From CALOCY01 sp942491975 (lineage in GTDB: Bacteria; Bacteroidota; Bacteroidia; Bacteroidales; Prolixibacteraceae), in assembly GCA_942491975.1 (NCBI GenBank), contig CALOCY010000004.1, positions 2,976,001-3,040,000 on the forward strand: a stretch of 64,000 bases of DNA, given 5' to 3'. A program made the position numbers and the translations under genes. This document shows positions 52,325 to 61,552 of the stretch, one piece after another. The first letter of the stretch is position 1, and every line of letters starts with the position of its first letter. The notes below the pieces were generated by a model. It saw only the letters and a program-made list of their open reading frames with translations, was not told the DNA's origin and made no database searches.

Positions 52325-53923
52325 ATGATTGTTATAGCAAAAAAACGAAACAACACCTTTGGGCTATTATTTCTTATTGGCCTTCTATTGTTTCAGGCAT
52401 CGTGTACTGAAAAAGTACCCACCGACCTTACAAAAGAGAGTATTATTCCCCAACCTGTTTCGGTAATGGCCACAGGCAGCTCGTTTAAACTGAAAGATCG
52501 TACCAACATCTGCATTTTGAGCGAATCTGATAAGTTGAGGCAAATCGGTCAGTACCTGGCTGATAAATTGAATCCCTCAACAGGTTTCCAACTACGGGTG
52601 AAATCAACCACTAGAACATTTTGGCCGGGGAACATCTATCTTGCCATTTCGGATGGGGATACAGAACTTGGCGATGAAGGATATGAACTGGTCATTACAA
52701 AAAAGCGGGTAACCCTGACAGCCAACAAACCGGCAGGCCTGTTTCGTGGTGTTCAAACCATTTTACAGCTTCTTCCGGTAAAAGCTGAACAGACATCAAT
52801 TCAGCAGAAATCGCGGGAAATTGCAACAGGTACCATTCGGGACTATCCCGACTATGCATTTCGGGGCTCCATGCTCGATGTCTCCCGTCACTTTTTCGGG
52901 GTAGATGATGTAAAGCGTTACATCGATTTAATGGCCGCATACAAACTCAACATTCTTCACCTGCACCTCTCCGATGATCAGGGTTGGCGCATTGAAATTA
53001 AATCGTGGCCCAACCTGACAAAACACGGTGGAAGCACCCAGGTAGGAGGGGGGGAAGGCGGTTACTACACGCAGGAACAGTACCGGGAAATTGTTAAATA
53101 TGCACAGGAGCGTTACATTACCATCATCCCTGAAATTGATATGCCGGGCCACACCAATGCAGCCCTCGCAGCGTATGCCGAACTCAATTGCAATGGTAAG
53201 GCTGCTGAATTGTATACCGGTACAAGAGTGGGATTCAGCACACTATGCACCAACAAGGAGATCACGTATAAATTTATTGATGACGTTATCCGTGAACTGG
53301 CTGCACTTACGCCCGGGCCATACATCCATATTGGTGGTGATGAATCGCATGTTACGGCCTTAAAAGATTATATCCCGTTCATTAACCGGGTGCAGGAGAT
53401 TGTCGCTTCACATGGCAAACAGGTCATTGGGTGGGATGAAATTGCACTTGCCACCTTGAAAAAAAACAGTATTGTACAATTCTGGGCTAAAACAGAAAAT
53501 GCTAAAAAAGGGATAGCACAGGGTGCAAAAGTGATCATGTCACCGGCAAAAAAGTGTTACCTCGACATGAAATATGATTCAACCACGGTATTGGGATTGA
53601 ATTGGGCTGGCTACATTGAAGCAGACAGTGCTTATAGCTGGAATTCGGAAACTTATATCCCCGGAATTGAAAAAGAAAATATATTGGGCATTGAGGCTCC
53701 TTTATGGTCCGAAACTGTCACCAATATGGACGAAATTGAATACCTGGTTTTTCCCCGGCTTGTTGGTCATGCCGAAATAGGATGGACACCTGCATCAGCC
53801 AGAAGTTGGAAGGAGTATAAAGTACGATTGGGAAACCACGGAAAACGGTTTAAAGCAATGGGTATAGACTTCTATAAATCCAAACTTGTTCCGTGGGATA
53901 TCCCTCACGATCCACAGGAATAA
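52325..53923 (+). CDS. Beta-N-acetylhexosaminidase, GH20 lipoprotein
   Basis: The enzyme removes terminal N-acetyl-hexosamines from glycans. After a lipoprotein signal (FQASC) comes the GH20b-like domain and then the TIM barrel. LHLHLSDDQGWRIEIKSWP is a GH20 hallmark, and the catalytic Asp339-Glu340 pair is in HIGGDESHV, which uses substrate-assisted catalysis. A C-terminal WTP...W active-site segment (GWTPASARSW) is present. The 532-residue length is normal. It is a surface or periplasmic enzyme for chitin, host or peptidoglycan glycans. Confidence 0.94.
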   Translation: MIVIAKKRNNTFGLLFLIGLLLFQASCTEKVPTDLTKESIIPQPVSVMATGSSFKLKDRTNICILSESDKLRQIGQYLADKLNPSTGFQLRVKSTTRTFWPGNIYLAISDGDTELGDEGYELVITKKRVTLTANKPAGLFRGVQTILQLLPVKAEQTSIQQKSREIATGTIRDYPDYAFRGSMLDVSRHFFGVDDVKRYIDLMAAYKLNILHLHLSDDQGWRIEIKSWPNLTKHGGSTQVGGGEGGYYTQEQYREIVKYAQERYITIIPEIDMPGHTNAALAAYAELNCNGKAAELYTGTRVGFSTLCTNKEITYKFIDDVIRELAALTPGPYIHIGGDESHVTALKDYIPFINRVQEIVASHGKQVIGWDEIALATLKKNSIVQFWAKTENAKKGIAQGAKVIMSPAKKCYLDMKYDSTTVLGLNWAGYIEADSAYSWNSETYIPGIEKENILGIEAPLWSETVTNMDEIEYLVFPRLVGHAEIGWTPASARSWKEYKVRLGNHGKRFKAMGIDFYKSKLVPWDIPHDPQE

Positions 53924-53952
53924 CAACTGTTCCCTGAACAATATTTATATTC

Positions 53953-53984
53953 AATGCCTGGGTTTCCTGATTCAGGCATTTTTT
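53953..53984 (+). terminator. Terminator after the GH20 gene
   Basis: AATGCCTG and CAGGCATT form an 8-bp stem with a 12-base loop, and the T-run reads through TTTTTT. Confidence 0.88.
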
Positions 53985-54016
53985 ATACTTTAGGATCAAA
54001 TTAAACCTGAATAATT

Positions 54017-55633
54017 ATGAAAAAACTCTTCTTTACAGCAATAAGCATTGTATTGCTCTTTTCGCTTAACGCACAGGACAAATCAGACTGGGTATATGAA
54101 TTTCCCGACGGATGTACATCCATCACAGTAGGTAAAAAAGCCAGTGCCGATGGTAGTGTGATCACTTCACATACCGACGACAGTCACCGTACACGCTCGT
54201 GGATGGATATTGCCCCTGCTGCAGATCATCAAAACGGTGCAACCACCCCCCTGTTTAAACGCGAAGCCTGCGATGATTTTGAAATGCCCACTTACAAACA
54301 TACCCAGATAGGAGAAATCCCACAAATCCCACACACCTATGCTTTTCTGAATACGGCATATCCCTGTATGAATGAACACCAGCTGGGGATTGGTGAATCG
54401 ACTTTTGGCGGGCGCAGTGAACTGCAATCGGACAAAGGGTTGATCGATTGTCAACGGCTATGCCAACTTATGCTCGAACGGGCAACCAATGTGCGTGATG
54501 CCATCAGGTTGGCCGGTGAATTAATCAAAGAGTACGGATGGAACGATAGCGGTGAATGCCTGACCATAGCCGATAAAAAAGAGGTGTGGCACTTTGAAGT
54601 TGTTGGCCCGGGAGAAGGAAAGATTGGTGGTATATGGGTAGCCCGGCGTGTGCCCGATGATCATGTGGCATGCAATGTAAATGCCAGCACCATTAAAGAA
54701 ATTGACCTTGATAATCCCGACTATTTTATGGCATCGGAAAATGTATACGAAGTGGCCAAAGAAAAGGGGTGGTGGAAAGAAAATGAGCCATTTAAATGGT
54801 GCTACGCCTATGCGCCTAAAAGCCGGAATTCCGTTGCATCACGTCGCAGGGAGTGGAGAATCTTTGATCTTTTAGCGCCCTCGTTAAAACTCAACCCCAA
54901 TGCGCAGGACTACCCCTTTTCGGTAAAACCCGACAAGCCGGTAACCATGGAAAAACTGGTGGAAATTTTTAAAGACTACTACCAGGGAACCCCGTACGAT
55001 ATGCGCAGAAACATTACTGCTGCCGATAAAGACGGGAAACAGGTGATTTCCCCGCTGGCCAATCCGTTTATGCCTTACGACGAGCTACTCATTCATGACG
55101 TAAGCGGCGGGTGGTACCATGTGGACAAAGAAAACGGGAATATTGATTTTTTGGGCGAACGTACCATTGCCCGCTGGTATACCATGTATGCTACGATTAT
55201 TCAGTGCCGCGACTGGTTGCCTGATGAAATTGGCGGTGTTGTGTGGCTGGCACAGGATAATGTAGCCACTTCGGTGTATGTACCGATATACTGCAACACC
55301 ATTGACCTGCCCGAATCGTACAAGACACCCGGAAGGCCAAACGGATATACTGCAAAATCGGCCTGGTGGGCATTCAACAGGTTGGGTACGTTAACCGCCC
55401 AGCGTTGGGGCGATATGCATAAAGATGTTGATGCTGTATGGGAGCCGATGCAACAGGAACTATTTGAAAATCAGACTGAAATTGAGAAGAAAGCAAAAGA
55501 GCTGTACAATAAAAAACCCGAAAAAGCGATTCAGTTCCTGAATGAATATACCAATCAACAAGCCAACAAAGCAGTAGAAAAGGCATGGAAACTGGGTGAT
55601 AAGCTCTGGACCAAATACGATGAGAAATTTTAA
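54017..55633 (+). CDS. Secreted C69 family dipeptidase
   Basis: The 538-residue protein has a signal peptide (residues 1-19, ending LNAQ) and then DGCTSITVGKKASADGSV, in which Cys33 should become the N-terminal nucleophile of this Ntn-type peptidase after a propeptide is removed. THTDDSHRT-like SHTDDSHRTR and the later VWLAQDNVATSVYVP segment fit the family. Such enzymes cleave dipeptides. A secreted M28 peptidase is encoded next, and both probably feed on peptides in the periplasm. Confidence 0.9.
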   Translation: MKKLFFTAISIVLLFSLNAQDKSDWVYEFPDGCTSITVGKKASADGSVITSHTDDSHRTRSWMDIAPAADHQNGATTPLFKREACDDFEMPTYKHTQIGEIPQIPHTYAFLNTAYPCMNEHQLGIGESTFGGRSELQSDKGLIDCQRLCQLMLERATNVRDAIRLAGELIKEYGWNDSGECLTIADKKEVWHFEVVGPGEGKIGGIWVARRVPDDHVACNVNASTIKEIDLDNPDYFMASENVYEVAKEKGWWKENEPFKWCYAYAPKSRNSVASRRREWRIFDLLAPSLKLNPNAQDYPFSVKPDKPVTMEKLVEIFKDYYQGTPYDMRRNITAADKDGKQVISPLANPFMPYDELLIHDVSGGWYHVDKENGNIDFLGERTIARWYTMYATIIQCRDWLPDEIGGVVWLAQDNVATSVYVPIYCNTIDLPESYKTPGRPNGYTAKSAWWAFNRLGTLTAQRWGDMHKDVDAVWEPMQQELFENQTEIEKKAKELYNKKPEKAIQFLNEYTNQQANKAVEKAWKLGDKLWTKYDEKF

Positions 55634-55661
55634 GCCCGATTCTACTTCAAAAGAACAAACA

Positions 55662-55693
55662 AAGGATGTTATCTTTTTGAAAGATGACATCCT
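55662..55693. repeat. REP-like palindrome, copy P3
   Basis: AAGGATGTTATCTTT and AAAGATGACATCCTT form a hairpin with one mismatch. It matches copy P2 at 30083 nearly base for base. It lies between the C69 and M28 genes. Confidence 0.65.
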
Positions 55694-55716
55694 TAATCTA
55701 TACTAAAACCTGACTT

Positions 55717-57282
55717 ATGAAACCACTACTAAAGCTCACCTTACTTGCCGGAGCACTTTTTTATGCCCTGTCATCCTATGCACAAACAGATCCGGTAGTT
55801 GACCGAATTATTGAAATCGGGAAAGCAGACAACCAAACCATGCACCATCTTGATATACTCTGCAACCGTTTTGGTGGAAGGCCGATAGGTTCTGATGCGT
55901 ATGAAAATGCCGCCGAATGGGCAGCAGGTAAATTCAGGGAATGGGGCATGCAGGTCGAAATGGATGAGGCTGGTGAGTTGCCTGTGGGTTTCAACCGGGG
56001 ACCATGGTTTGGCCGTATGCTCGCTGTAGAGGGAATGCACCTTCATTTTGCAACCCCGTCATACACATCGGGGACTAAAGGCGTGCAGAGGGGACATGTT
56101 ATGTTGGAACCGAAAACACAAGCCCAATTTGACCGGATGAAAGGGAAACTGAAAGGGGCATGGGTGCTGATTACCGGAGAAAATAAAGGTTTCCCTGTAG
56201 ATTATTTGATAAAAGCCGATGAAAGAAGGGATTCACTGATTGCCGAAAATATCGAAATTGAAGCGAAAAATCATATCATCAGGGCATGGAACAGGGAAAA
56301 AAGCGAAGATAAACAGAAAGAGTTGCTACCATTGAACGATGAACCGGCCCTCTTCTACAAACAGATGAGGGAAGCCGGTATTTTAGGAATCATTCAATCA
56401 GCCCCTAATCCGATCAAGGTTATGCATGATCGAAAAAATGTCAAAAAAATGACCTTCGAAACGCTGCCCGTAATCCCGGATATCAAATTGGATGAACATC
56501 AGTATAAAATTATAGGGCAGATGGCGAGAGAACGGCGGCACTTTGAGTTGGAGTTTGATATTCGCAACCATTTCAAAACAGGGCCGGTAAAATACCATAA
56601 CGTCATTGGCATTATTCCGGGAACTGAATACCCCGATGAATACGTAATTATGGGGGGGCATCTCGACTCACATGATGGTGCAACCGGTGGTGTAGATGAT
56701 GGATCGGGAATTACCCCTGCTATGGAAGCTGCCCGCTTGATTATGAAAGCCGGAGGTAAACCTAAACGCACAATTTTGGTGTGCCTGTGGGCCGGTGAAG
56801 AGTATGGGCTTCTGGGTTCATCGGGCTGGGTAGAGCGAAACGGGGACAAGCTGGATAAAATATCAAACATGTTTAACCGGGATGGGGGGCCTACAGTCCC
56901 CACCGGCATAAGCGTACCTGAAGCCATGTGGGATGATATAAAAAAAATATGCGAACCGCTGAACAGTATAAATCCGGACTTTCCATTTATACTCGAAAAA
57001 AGAGAACCACGTGAACGTCCTGAAAAAGCATGGCCGACCGATAGCGGACCGTTTGCCGTAAAAGGGGTCCCCACAATGGCCTTTGAGACTGCTGATCCCA
57101 AAGGCTATGATTTTAACTACCGCGAAATCTGGCATACCGAACGTGATCTTTACAACAAGAGTATTCCCGAATACCAGGAACACACCTCAATTGTAACGGC
57201 TGTAGTGGTATATGGTATCGCAAACTTAGATAACCTGCTCTCACGCAATGGGTATTATATCTCCCAAAAGAAGAAAAAATAG
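55717..57282 (+). CDS. Secreted M28 family zinc peptidase
   Basis: The 521-residue protein has a signal peptide (to SSYAQ, residue 23), a PA-like insertion (about residues 100-260) and an M28 catalytic domain. Zinc ligands and the catalytic Glu are seen in GGHLDSHDG (His315, Asp317), VDDGSG (Asp327/328) and CLWAGEEYGLLGS. The last His ligand is probably in the HTSIV segment near residue 488. It is an aminopeptidase or carboxypeptidase of the periplasm or surface. Confidence 0.92.
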   Translation: MKPLLKLTLLAGALFYALSSYAQTDPVVDRIIEIGKADNQTMHHLDILCNRFGGRPIGSDAYENAAEWAAGKFREWGMQVEMDEAGELPVGFNRGPWFGRMLAVEGMHLHFATPSYTSGTKGVQRGHVMLEPKTQAQFDRMKGKLKGAWVLITGENKGFPVDYLIKADERRDSLIAENIEIEAKNHIIRAWNREKSEDKQKELLPLNDEPALFYKQMREAGILGIIQSAPNPIKVMHDRKNVKKMTFETLPVIPDIKLDEHQYKIIGQMARERRHFELEFDIRNHFKTGPVKYHNVIGIIPGTEYPDEYVIMGGHLDSHDGATGGVDDGSGITPAMEAARLIMKAGGKPKRTILVCLWAGEEYGLLGSSGWVERNGDKLDKISNMFNRDGGPTVPTGISVPEAMWDDIKKICEPLNSINPDFPFILEKREPRERPEKAWPTDSGPFAVKGVPTMAFETADPKGYDFNYREIWHTERDLYNKSIPEYQEHTSIVTAVVVYGIANLDNLLSRNGYYISQKKKK

Positions 57283-57349
57283 CACCTACTCCCGGTCTTT
57301 GTTTTTCTCTCTTTTTTAATTAACGGGAGAAATTGTAAAACAGTTTTGG

Positions 57350-57382
57350 TTTGAAAGATGTAATGAATAAATGCTATATTTG
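57350..57382 (+). promoter_or_regulatory. Bacteroidota-type promoter of the SemiSWEET gene
   Basis: TTTG (57350-57353) and TATATTTG (57375-57382) are 21 bases apart, a full consensus match. The start codon follows at 57399. Confidence 0.78.
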
Positions 57383-57398
57383 AGTAGAAAGGAAATAG

Positions 57399-57695
57399 AT
57401 GGGATTGTTTAAAAAACAAAAAATGTCTTTTCCCCAATTCTTAGGATGGTTGGGGAATATAATGCTTAGCGTAGGGATTTTTCCGCAGGTATATCAAACC
57501 TGGAAAACAGGTGATACATCCAGTTTTAACTGGCCGTTTCTGCTCTTGTGGGCTTTTGGTGTACTATTTACACTTGTCTACATTATTGATGGCGACCTGA
57601 AATCCGGGAGGAGGCAATATCCATTGTGGATCAACTATTTTGTGAATATTGCCGGAACATTTTATCTTTGTTATGCCAAATTGCTTTATGGCTGA
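57399..57695 (+). CDS. SemiSWEET/PQ-loop family membrane protein
   Basis: The 98-residue protein has three predicted membrane helices and a PQ-loop motif, LSVGIFPQVYQTWKTGDTSSF (Pro-Gln near residues 29-30). This is the size and layout of bacterial SemiSWEETs, which dimerise and move sugars by facilitated diffusion. The substrate is unknown. An internal Met at residue 9 could also start it. The next gene is a receiver protein 82 bases downstream. Confidence 0.82.
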   Translation: MGLFKKQKMSFPQFLGWLGNIMLSVGIFPQVYQTWKTGDTSSFNWPFLLLWAFGVLFTLVYIIDGDLKSGRRQYPLWINYFVNIAGTFYLCYAKLLYG

Positions 57696-57777
57696 TAAAT
57701 TAGGGTTGAAGATAAACTTTAATAGATGGGTGGATCATTAAAGGACAAACAAACGCTAATTTAAAAAACGGGGTACT

Positions 57778-58149
57778 ATGGGATTGAGTCCACATATTCT
57801 TATTGCTGAGGATATAGAATCAAATTATCTATACCTGAGTGCGGTTTTAAGTAAGATTAATGCACACATCTCCTGGGCTAAAAACGGGGTAGAAGCTGTC
57901 AGGTTTTGCGAAGACAACGATAATGTGAACCTGGTATTGATGGATATTCAAATGCCGGAGATGAACGGGTATGACGCCACACGTGAGATAAAAACAATGA
58001 GAAAAAACCTGCCAATAATTGCACAAACCGCTTATACGATGCTTGAAGGAAAGGAAAAAGCAATAGAGGCCGGATGTGATGATTATTTAGCAAAGCCGAT
58101 AAAATCAAAAGATCTGCTGGATACCGTATTAAAGTACCTTCAGTTCTAG
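57778..58149 (+). CDS. Single-domain response regulator
   Basis: The 123-residue protein consists only of a receiver domain: Glu11-Asp12, phospho-acceptor Asp56 (LVLMDIQMPEMNG), Thr near residue 84 and Lys in LAKPI. It is similar to the receivers of hybrid histidine kinases. No kinase or output gene lies next to it, so it probably acts as a phosphate shuttle or through protein binding. Confidence 0.92.
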   Translation: MGLSPHILIAEDIESNYLYLSAVLSKINAHISWAKNGVEAVRFCEDNDNVNLVLMDIQMPEMNGYDATREIKTMRKNLPIIAQTAYTMLEGKEKAIEAGCDDYLAKPIKSKDLLDTVLKYLQF

Positions 58150-58175
58150 AAAATATTAGCATAAGAATATTTCTT

Positions 58176-58215
58176 AAGAAACGTTTGTGTGTTGGTCATG
58201 AGCGTTTCTTTTTTT
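58176..58215 (+). terminator. Terminator after the receiver gene
   Basis: AAGAAACG and CGTTTCTT form an 8-bp stem with a 19-base loop, followed by TTTTT. Confidence 0.8.
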
Positions 58216-58256
58216 ATCTTGTGCGCTTCTCTAAAGGAAGATAAAGACCTGGTAGG

Positions 58257-58691
58257 ATGAAAAGTAAAAAACAATATTTACTTGATCAGCGCTATTTGAA
58301 AATGGCCGCAACATGGGCACAAAACTCATATTGTGAACGTCGGCAGGTGGGCGCTTTGCTGGTAAAAGAAAAAATGATCATCTCTGACGGTTATAACGGC
58401 ACTCCTTCCGGGTTTGAAAATATCTGTGAAGGAGAAGAAGGAAAAACAAAACCGTATGTGCTGCATGCCGAGGCCAATGCAATTACCAAAGTGGCCAAAT
58501 CAAATAACAGCAGCGATGGGGCTACACTTTATGTCACTTCATCGCCCTGCCTTGAATGTTCTAAACTGATTATACAGGCGGGGATTAAGCGTGTGGTATT
58601 TACTGACAAATACCGTCTCGAGAGCGGCCTTCAACTACTCGAACGGGCAGGGATTGAAGTCGTTCAAATTGATATTGATAATGTACAATGA
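58257..58691 (+). CDS. Deoxycytidylate deaminase (ComEB-like)
   Basis: The enzyme converts dCMP to dUMP, feeding thymidylate synthesis. The zinc site is His70 with Glu72 (LHAEANAI) and Cys98/Cys101 (SSPCLECSK). The RRQVGALLVKEKMIISDGYNG segment and GFENICE are typical of the dCMP deaminase branch. The 144-residue length is normal. Confidence 0.9.
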   Translation: MKSKKQYLLDQRYLKMAATWAQNSYCERRQVGALLVKEKMIISDGYNGTPSGFENICEGEEGKTKPYVLHAEANAITKVAKSNNSSDGATLYVTSSPCLECSKLIIQAGIKRVVFTDKYRLESGLQLLERAGIEVVQIDIDNVQ

Positions 58692-58750
58692 GCAATGAGC
58701 AATGAACAACGGAAATAACAGAAGTTAGCGGAAGTTAACAGGAGTTAACA
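58686..58750. repeat. Two micro-tandem repeats
   Basis: Three 7-base units AATGAGC/AATGAAC start at about 58687, overlapping the last codon of the dCMP deaminase gene. Then three exact-length 10-base units, GAAGTTAGCG, GAAGTTAACA and GGAGTTAACA, occupy 58721-58750. They are short and of no obvious function. Confidence 0.6.
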
Positions 58751-58845
58751 ATGAACCATTTCCCATTAATGATTTACTCCTCTTTTCGGCTTCGGTCTTA
58801 TTTCCAATAATCTATAAATCTAATAATCCGGAAGTCTAAAATAAT

Positions 58846-60447
58846 ATGAAACAAATAAAAGCATATAATATCCCTATTCTGATTGCATTGGCAGTAGCCC
58901 TTGGTGTAGTAATAGGCAATAACCTTAAAAAAAACGCACAACTCAGTCAGGCAATATCTTTCTCAAACAATACGGGTAAGCTAAGTACAATTCTTTCCCT
59001 TATTCGTTCAGAATATGTAGACTCGGTATCAATAGCAGAAATTGAAGAAGAGATCATACCCGAAGTGGTGCGTAAACTTGATCCGCACTCAATATACATA
59101 CCGGCAGAAAATACGCAAAAGGTTGCCGAAGAGATGACCGGGAATTTTGGGGGTATAGGCGTACAATTTAATATGCAAAAAGACACCGTAATGGTTATTG
59201 ATGTCATTCCGGGAGGGCCTTCAAAGATTGTAGGAATCATGGCAGGCGACCGTATTGTAAAAGTAAATGATTCTATTATTGCCGGTGTAGGCATGAAAGA
59301 TAGCGATATAGTGGGAATGTTACGGGGGCCTAAAGGGACAAAGGTAACCGTTCAGGTATTCAGGTTAGGGACAAAAGAGTTGCTCGACTTTGAAATTACC
59401 CGCGACGATATACCACTGTATAGTGTAGATGTATCGTACATGGTTAACAATGAAATAGGGTTTGTAAAAGTGAGCCGGTTTTCTGAAAAGACTTACGATG
59501 AATTTAAAGAGGCATTGGTAGACCTGAGTGAAGACGGGTGTGAAAAACTGATTGTTGACTTGCGGGGTAATACCGGCGGGGCACTCGGTCCTGTATTAAG
59601 AATGTGTGACGAATTTCTTCAAAAAGGGGAGATGATGTTATACACCAAAGGGTACAACCGCCCTCAAAGAAGCTCAACAGCCCGGCAGGGGGGACTATGG
59701 ATCGATAAAGAAGTAATGGTGTTGATTGACGAATTCTCGGCATCGGCCAGTGAAATATTTGCCGGGGCTATCCAGGATAACGATCGTGGGATAATTGTAG
59801 GAAGGCGCTCATTTGGAAAAGGATTGGTACAGGAACAAATCCCGTTGGCCGATGGGTCGGCATTCAGGATTACAACGGCAAAATATTATACCCCGAGTGG
59901 GAGGTGTATACAAAAACCGTACGACAGGGGTAACAGTGAAGACTACTTTAATGACATCTCAAACCGTTATCAGCATGGTGAGTTTATGGAGGCTGACAGC
60001 ATCCATTTTGCCGATTCGTTGAAATACTATACCAAAAAAGGCAGGCTTGTATATGGCGGCGGCGGCATCATGCCCGATCATTTTGTGCCTGCCGATACCA
60101 CAGGATACTCCGACTACTACGATGAAATTACCCGGAAAGGGCTGGTATATGGATTTGCATTTCAGTATGCCGATGAAAACCGCAACAAGTTGAATAAGCT
60201 AAAAAGTGCAGCAGAGTTTGAATCCTATCTGGGGCAAAACAACATATTTGAGCAATTCCTGGCTTATACTGTCGAAAATGGCGTTAAAACCGACCGGAAA
60301 GGGCTTCAGCAATCGGGAAAAATCCTTGAAGTACAGGTAGAAGCTTACATTGCCCGAAACATTATGGGGGAAGAAGGGTTCTATGCCATCATTAAACAGG
60401 TGGATAAAACACTGCAGAAAGCGATTGAGATATTTGAAAAGGAGTAG
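58846..60447 (+). CDS. S41 C-terminal processing peptidase, second copy
   Basis: The 533-residue paralogue of the protein at 41587 has an N-terminal membrane helix (about residues 7-27), a PDZ domain (about 85-175), and the catalytic Ser300 (FSASASEI) and Lys325 (SFGKGLVQ). The domain order is the same as in CtpA/CtpB. It lacks the longest C-terminal extension of the other copy. It stands alone, with its own terminator. Confidence 0.94.
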   Translation: MKQIKAYNIPILIALAVALGVVIGNNLKKNAQLSQAISFSNNTGKLSTILSLIRSEYVDSVSIAEIEEEIIPEVVRKLDPHSIYIPAENTQKVAEEMTGNFGGIGVQFNMQKDTVMVIDVIPGGPSKIVGIMAGDRIVKVNDSIIAGVGMKDSDIVGMLRGPKGTKVTVQVFRLGTKELLDFEITRDDIPLYSVDVSYMVNNEIGFVKVSRFSEKTYDEFKEALVDLSEDGCEKLIVDLRGNTGGALGPVLRMCDEFLQKGEMMLYTKGYNRPQRSSTARQGGLWIDKEVMVLIDEFSASASEIFAGAIQDNDRGIIVGRRSFGKGLVQEQIPLADGSAFRITTAKYYTPSGRCIQKPYDRGNSEDYFNDISNRYQHGEFMEADSIHFADSLKYYTKKGRLVYGGGGIMPDHFVPADTTGYSDYYDEITRKGLVYGFAFQYADENRNKLNKLKSAAEFESYLGQNNIFEQFLAYTVENGVKTDRKGLQQSGKILEVQVEAYIARNIMGEEGFYAIIKQVDKTLQKAIEIFEKE

Positions 60448-60472
60448 TTTTTACTTAACAATAATCTTCCAG

Positions 60473-60499
60473 CCACCTCATTTTTGGGGTGGTTTTTTT
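60473..60499 (+). terminator. Terminator after the second S41 gene
   Basis: CCACCTCA-TTTT-TGGGGTGG is an 8-bp stem with one T-G pair and is followed by seven T. Confidence 0.92.
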
Positions 60500-60615
60500 G
60501 TTTTTATAAATTTTTTCAAAAAAATGCTAAAAAACATGTTCTTTTGGAACGCTTGTATTTAAAGCTATTACAGAAGGTTTTGTATGAGGTGGAATAAAAA
60601 ATATACTACTTGGTA

Positions 60616-60647
60616 TTGCAAAGTACCTTTTTTTGTCCGTATATTTG
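60616..60647 (+). promoter_or_regulatory. Promoter of the WM-repeat/PadR/PspC operon
   Basis: TTG (60616-60618) and TATATTTG (60640-60647) are 21 bases apart. A leader of about 80 bases would follow. Confidence 0.75.
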
Positions 60648-60719
60648 TAATGCAAACAACAGGGTTTAGACTAGTATTATAGAAGACAGTTTTTAAAAAA
60701 AGAAAAGGTAAACAATAAT

Positions 60720-60725
60720 AGGAGG
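60720..60725 (+). promoter_or_regulatory. Strong Shine-Dalgarno sequence
   Basis: AGGAGG lies 8 bases before the ATG of the small secreted protein. It fixes 60734 as the start against the internal ATG at 60764. Such a site is uncommon in this window. Confidence 0.75.
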
Positions 60726-60733
60726 ACATAGCG

Positions 60734-61147
60734 ATGAAAACAAAAGAGACAAAAACAACAACGATGAGGGGAATAACAACTACACTATTAATTATAGTAG
60801 TAGCCCTGTCTATTTCTGCTGAAAGTTTGGCCAGTCAAACAATCGCTGACAACGTATATGCTGAGAAAAAATTTGCTGTAAATGAAGTTGGCCTGGAAAC
60901 AGATTATACCGTATCGGCAAATATGCTGTTGGAAATGTTTCGTGATGATAACACCGAAACAGCATTAGTTATTGAAGAGTGGATGCTCAGTGATACTTTT
61001 TATGCTCCGTTTATGGTTGAAGAAACGGAACATGAATTGAAGATAGAAAACTGGATGTCTGACAATACCGGATGGACAGTTGAAGAAGAAGGATCGTTGC
61101 AAATAGAAGACTGGATGTCTGATGACAGCTATTGGACAGTAAAATAA
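60734..61147 (+). CDS. Small secreted protein with repeated IExWM motifs
   Basis: The 137-residue protein has a signal peptide (hydrophobic part residues 16-32) and an acidic mature part. Near its C-terminus three units share the pattern L-x-I-E-x-W-M followed by Ser-Asp and an aromatic-Thr-Val: they start at residues 78, 102 and 122 (LVIEEWMLSD, LKIENWMSD, LQIEDWMSD), with Trp114 and Trp134 in the last two. I know no function for this motif; similar LExWM-type repeats occur in small Bacteroidota proteins. It precedes the padR gene by 52 bases and probably shares the operon. Confidence 0.8.
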   Translation: MKTKETKTTTMRGITTTLLIIVVALSISAESLASQTIADNVYAEKKFAVNEVGLETDYTVSANMLLEMFRDDNTETALVIEEWMLSDTFYAPFMVEETEHELKIENWMSDNTGWTVEEEGSLQIEDWMSDDSYWTVK

Positions 61148-61199
61148 GCGTGCCGGAGAGAATTATAAAGTAGTTGAATAATATAATATAAATAGAGCC

Positions 61200-61526
61200 A
61201 TGAAAGTTGAAAACGCAAAAGCGCAAATGAGGAAAGGGGTGTTGGAATACTGCATTCTTTCTATCCTGGCAAAACAACCTTCTTACACCTCTGATATCAT
61301 CGATGAGCTGAAAGATGCCAGGATGATTGTGGTAGAAGGTACGTTATATCCATTGCTCACCCGGTTAAAAAATGACGGTCTGCTTGGATACCGATGGGAA
61401 GAATCGACCCAGGGGCCGCCCCGGAAATATTATGAACTTACCCCGACGGGTGCAGACTTTATGTTCGAACTGGAAAAGTCCTGGAATGAACTAGTTGATG
61501 CTGTTAATGTTATAAAGAAAAAATAA
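61200..61526 (+). CDS. PadR family transcriptional regulator
   Basis: The 108-residue protein is a winged-helix PadR regulator: RKGVLEYCILSILAKQPSYT, then LYPLLTRLKNDGLLGYRWEE and PPRKYYELTPTG, with a short C-terminal helix for dimerisation. PadR-PspC pairs are common in Bacteroidota, and it probably represses this operon in answer to an unknown envelope signal. Confidence 0.94.
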   Translation: MKVENAKAQMRKGVLEYCILSILAKQPSYTSDIIDELKDARMIVVEGTLYPLLTRLKNDGLLGYRWEESTQGPPRKYYELTPTGADFMFELEKSWNELVDAVNVIKKK

Positions 61527-61552
61527 CTCATTCAATATAAATTTTTAGAGAG

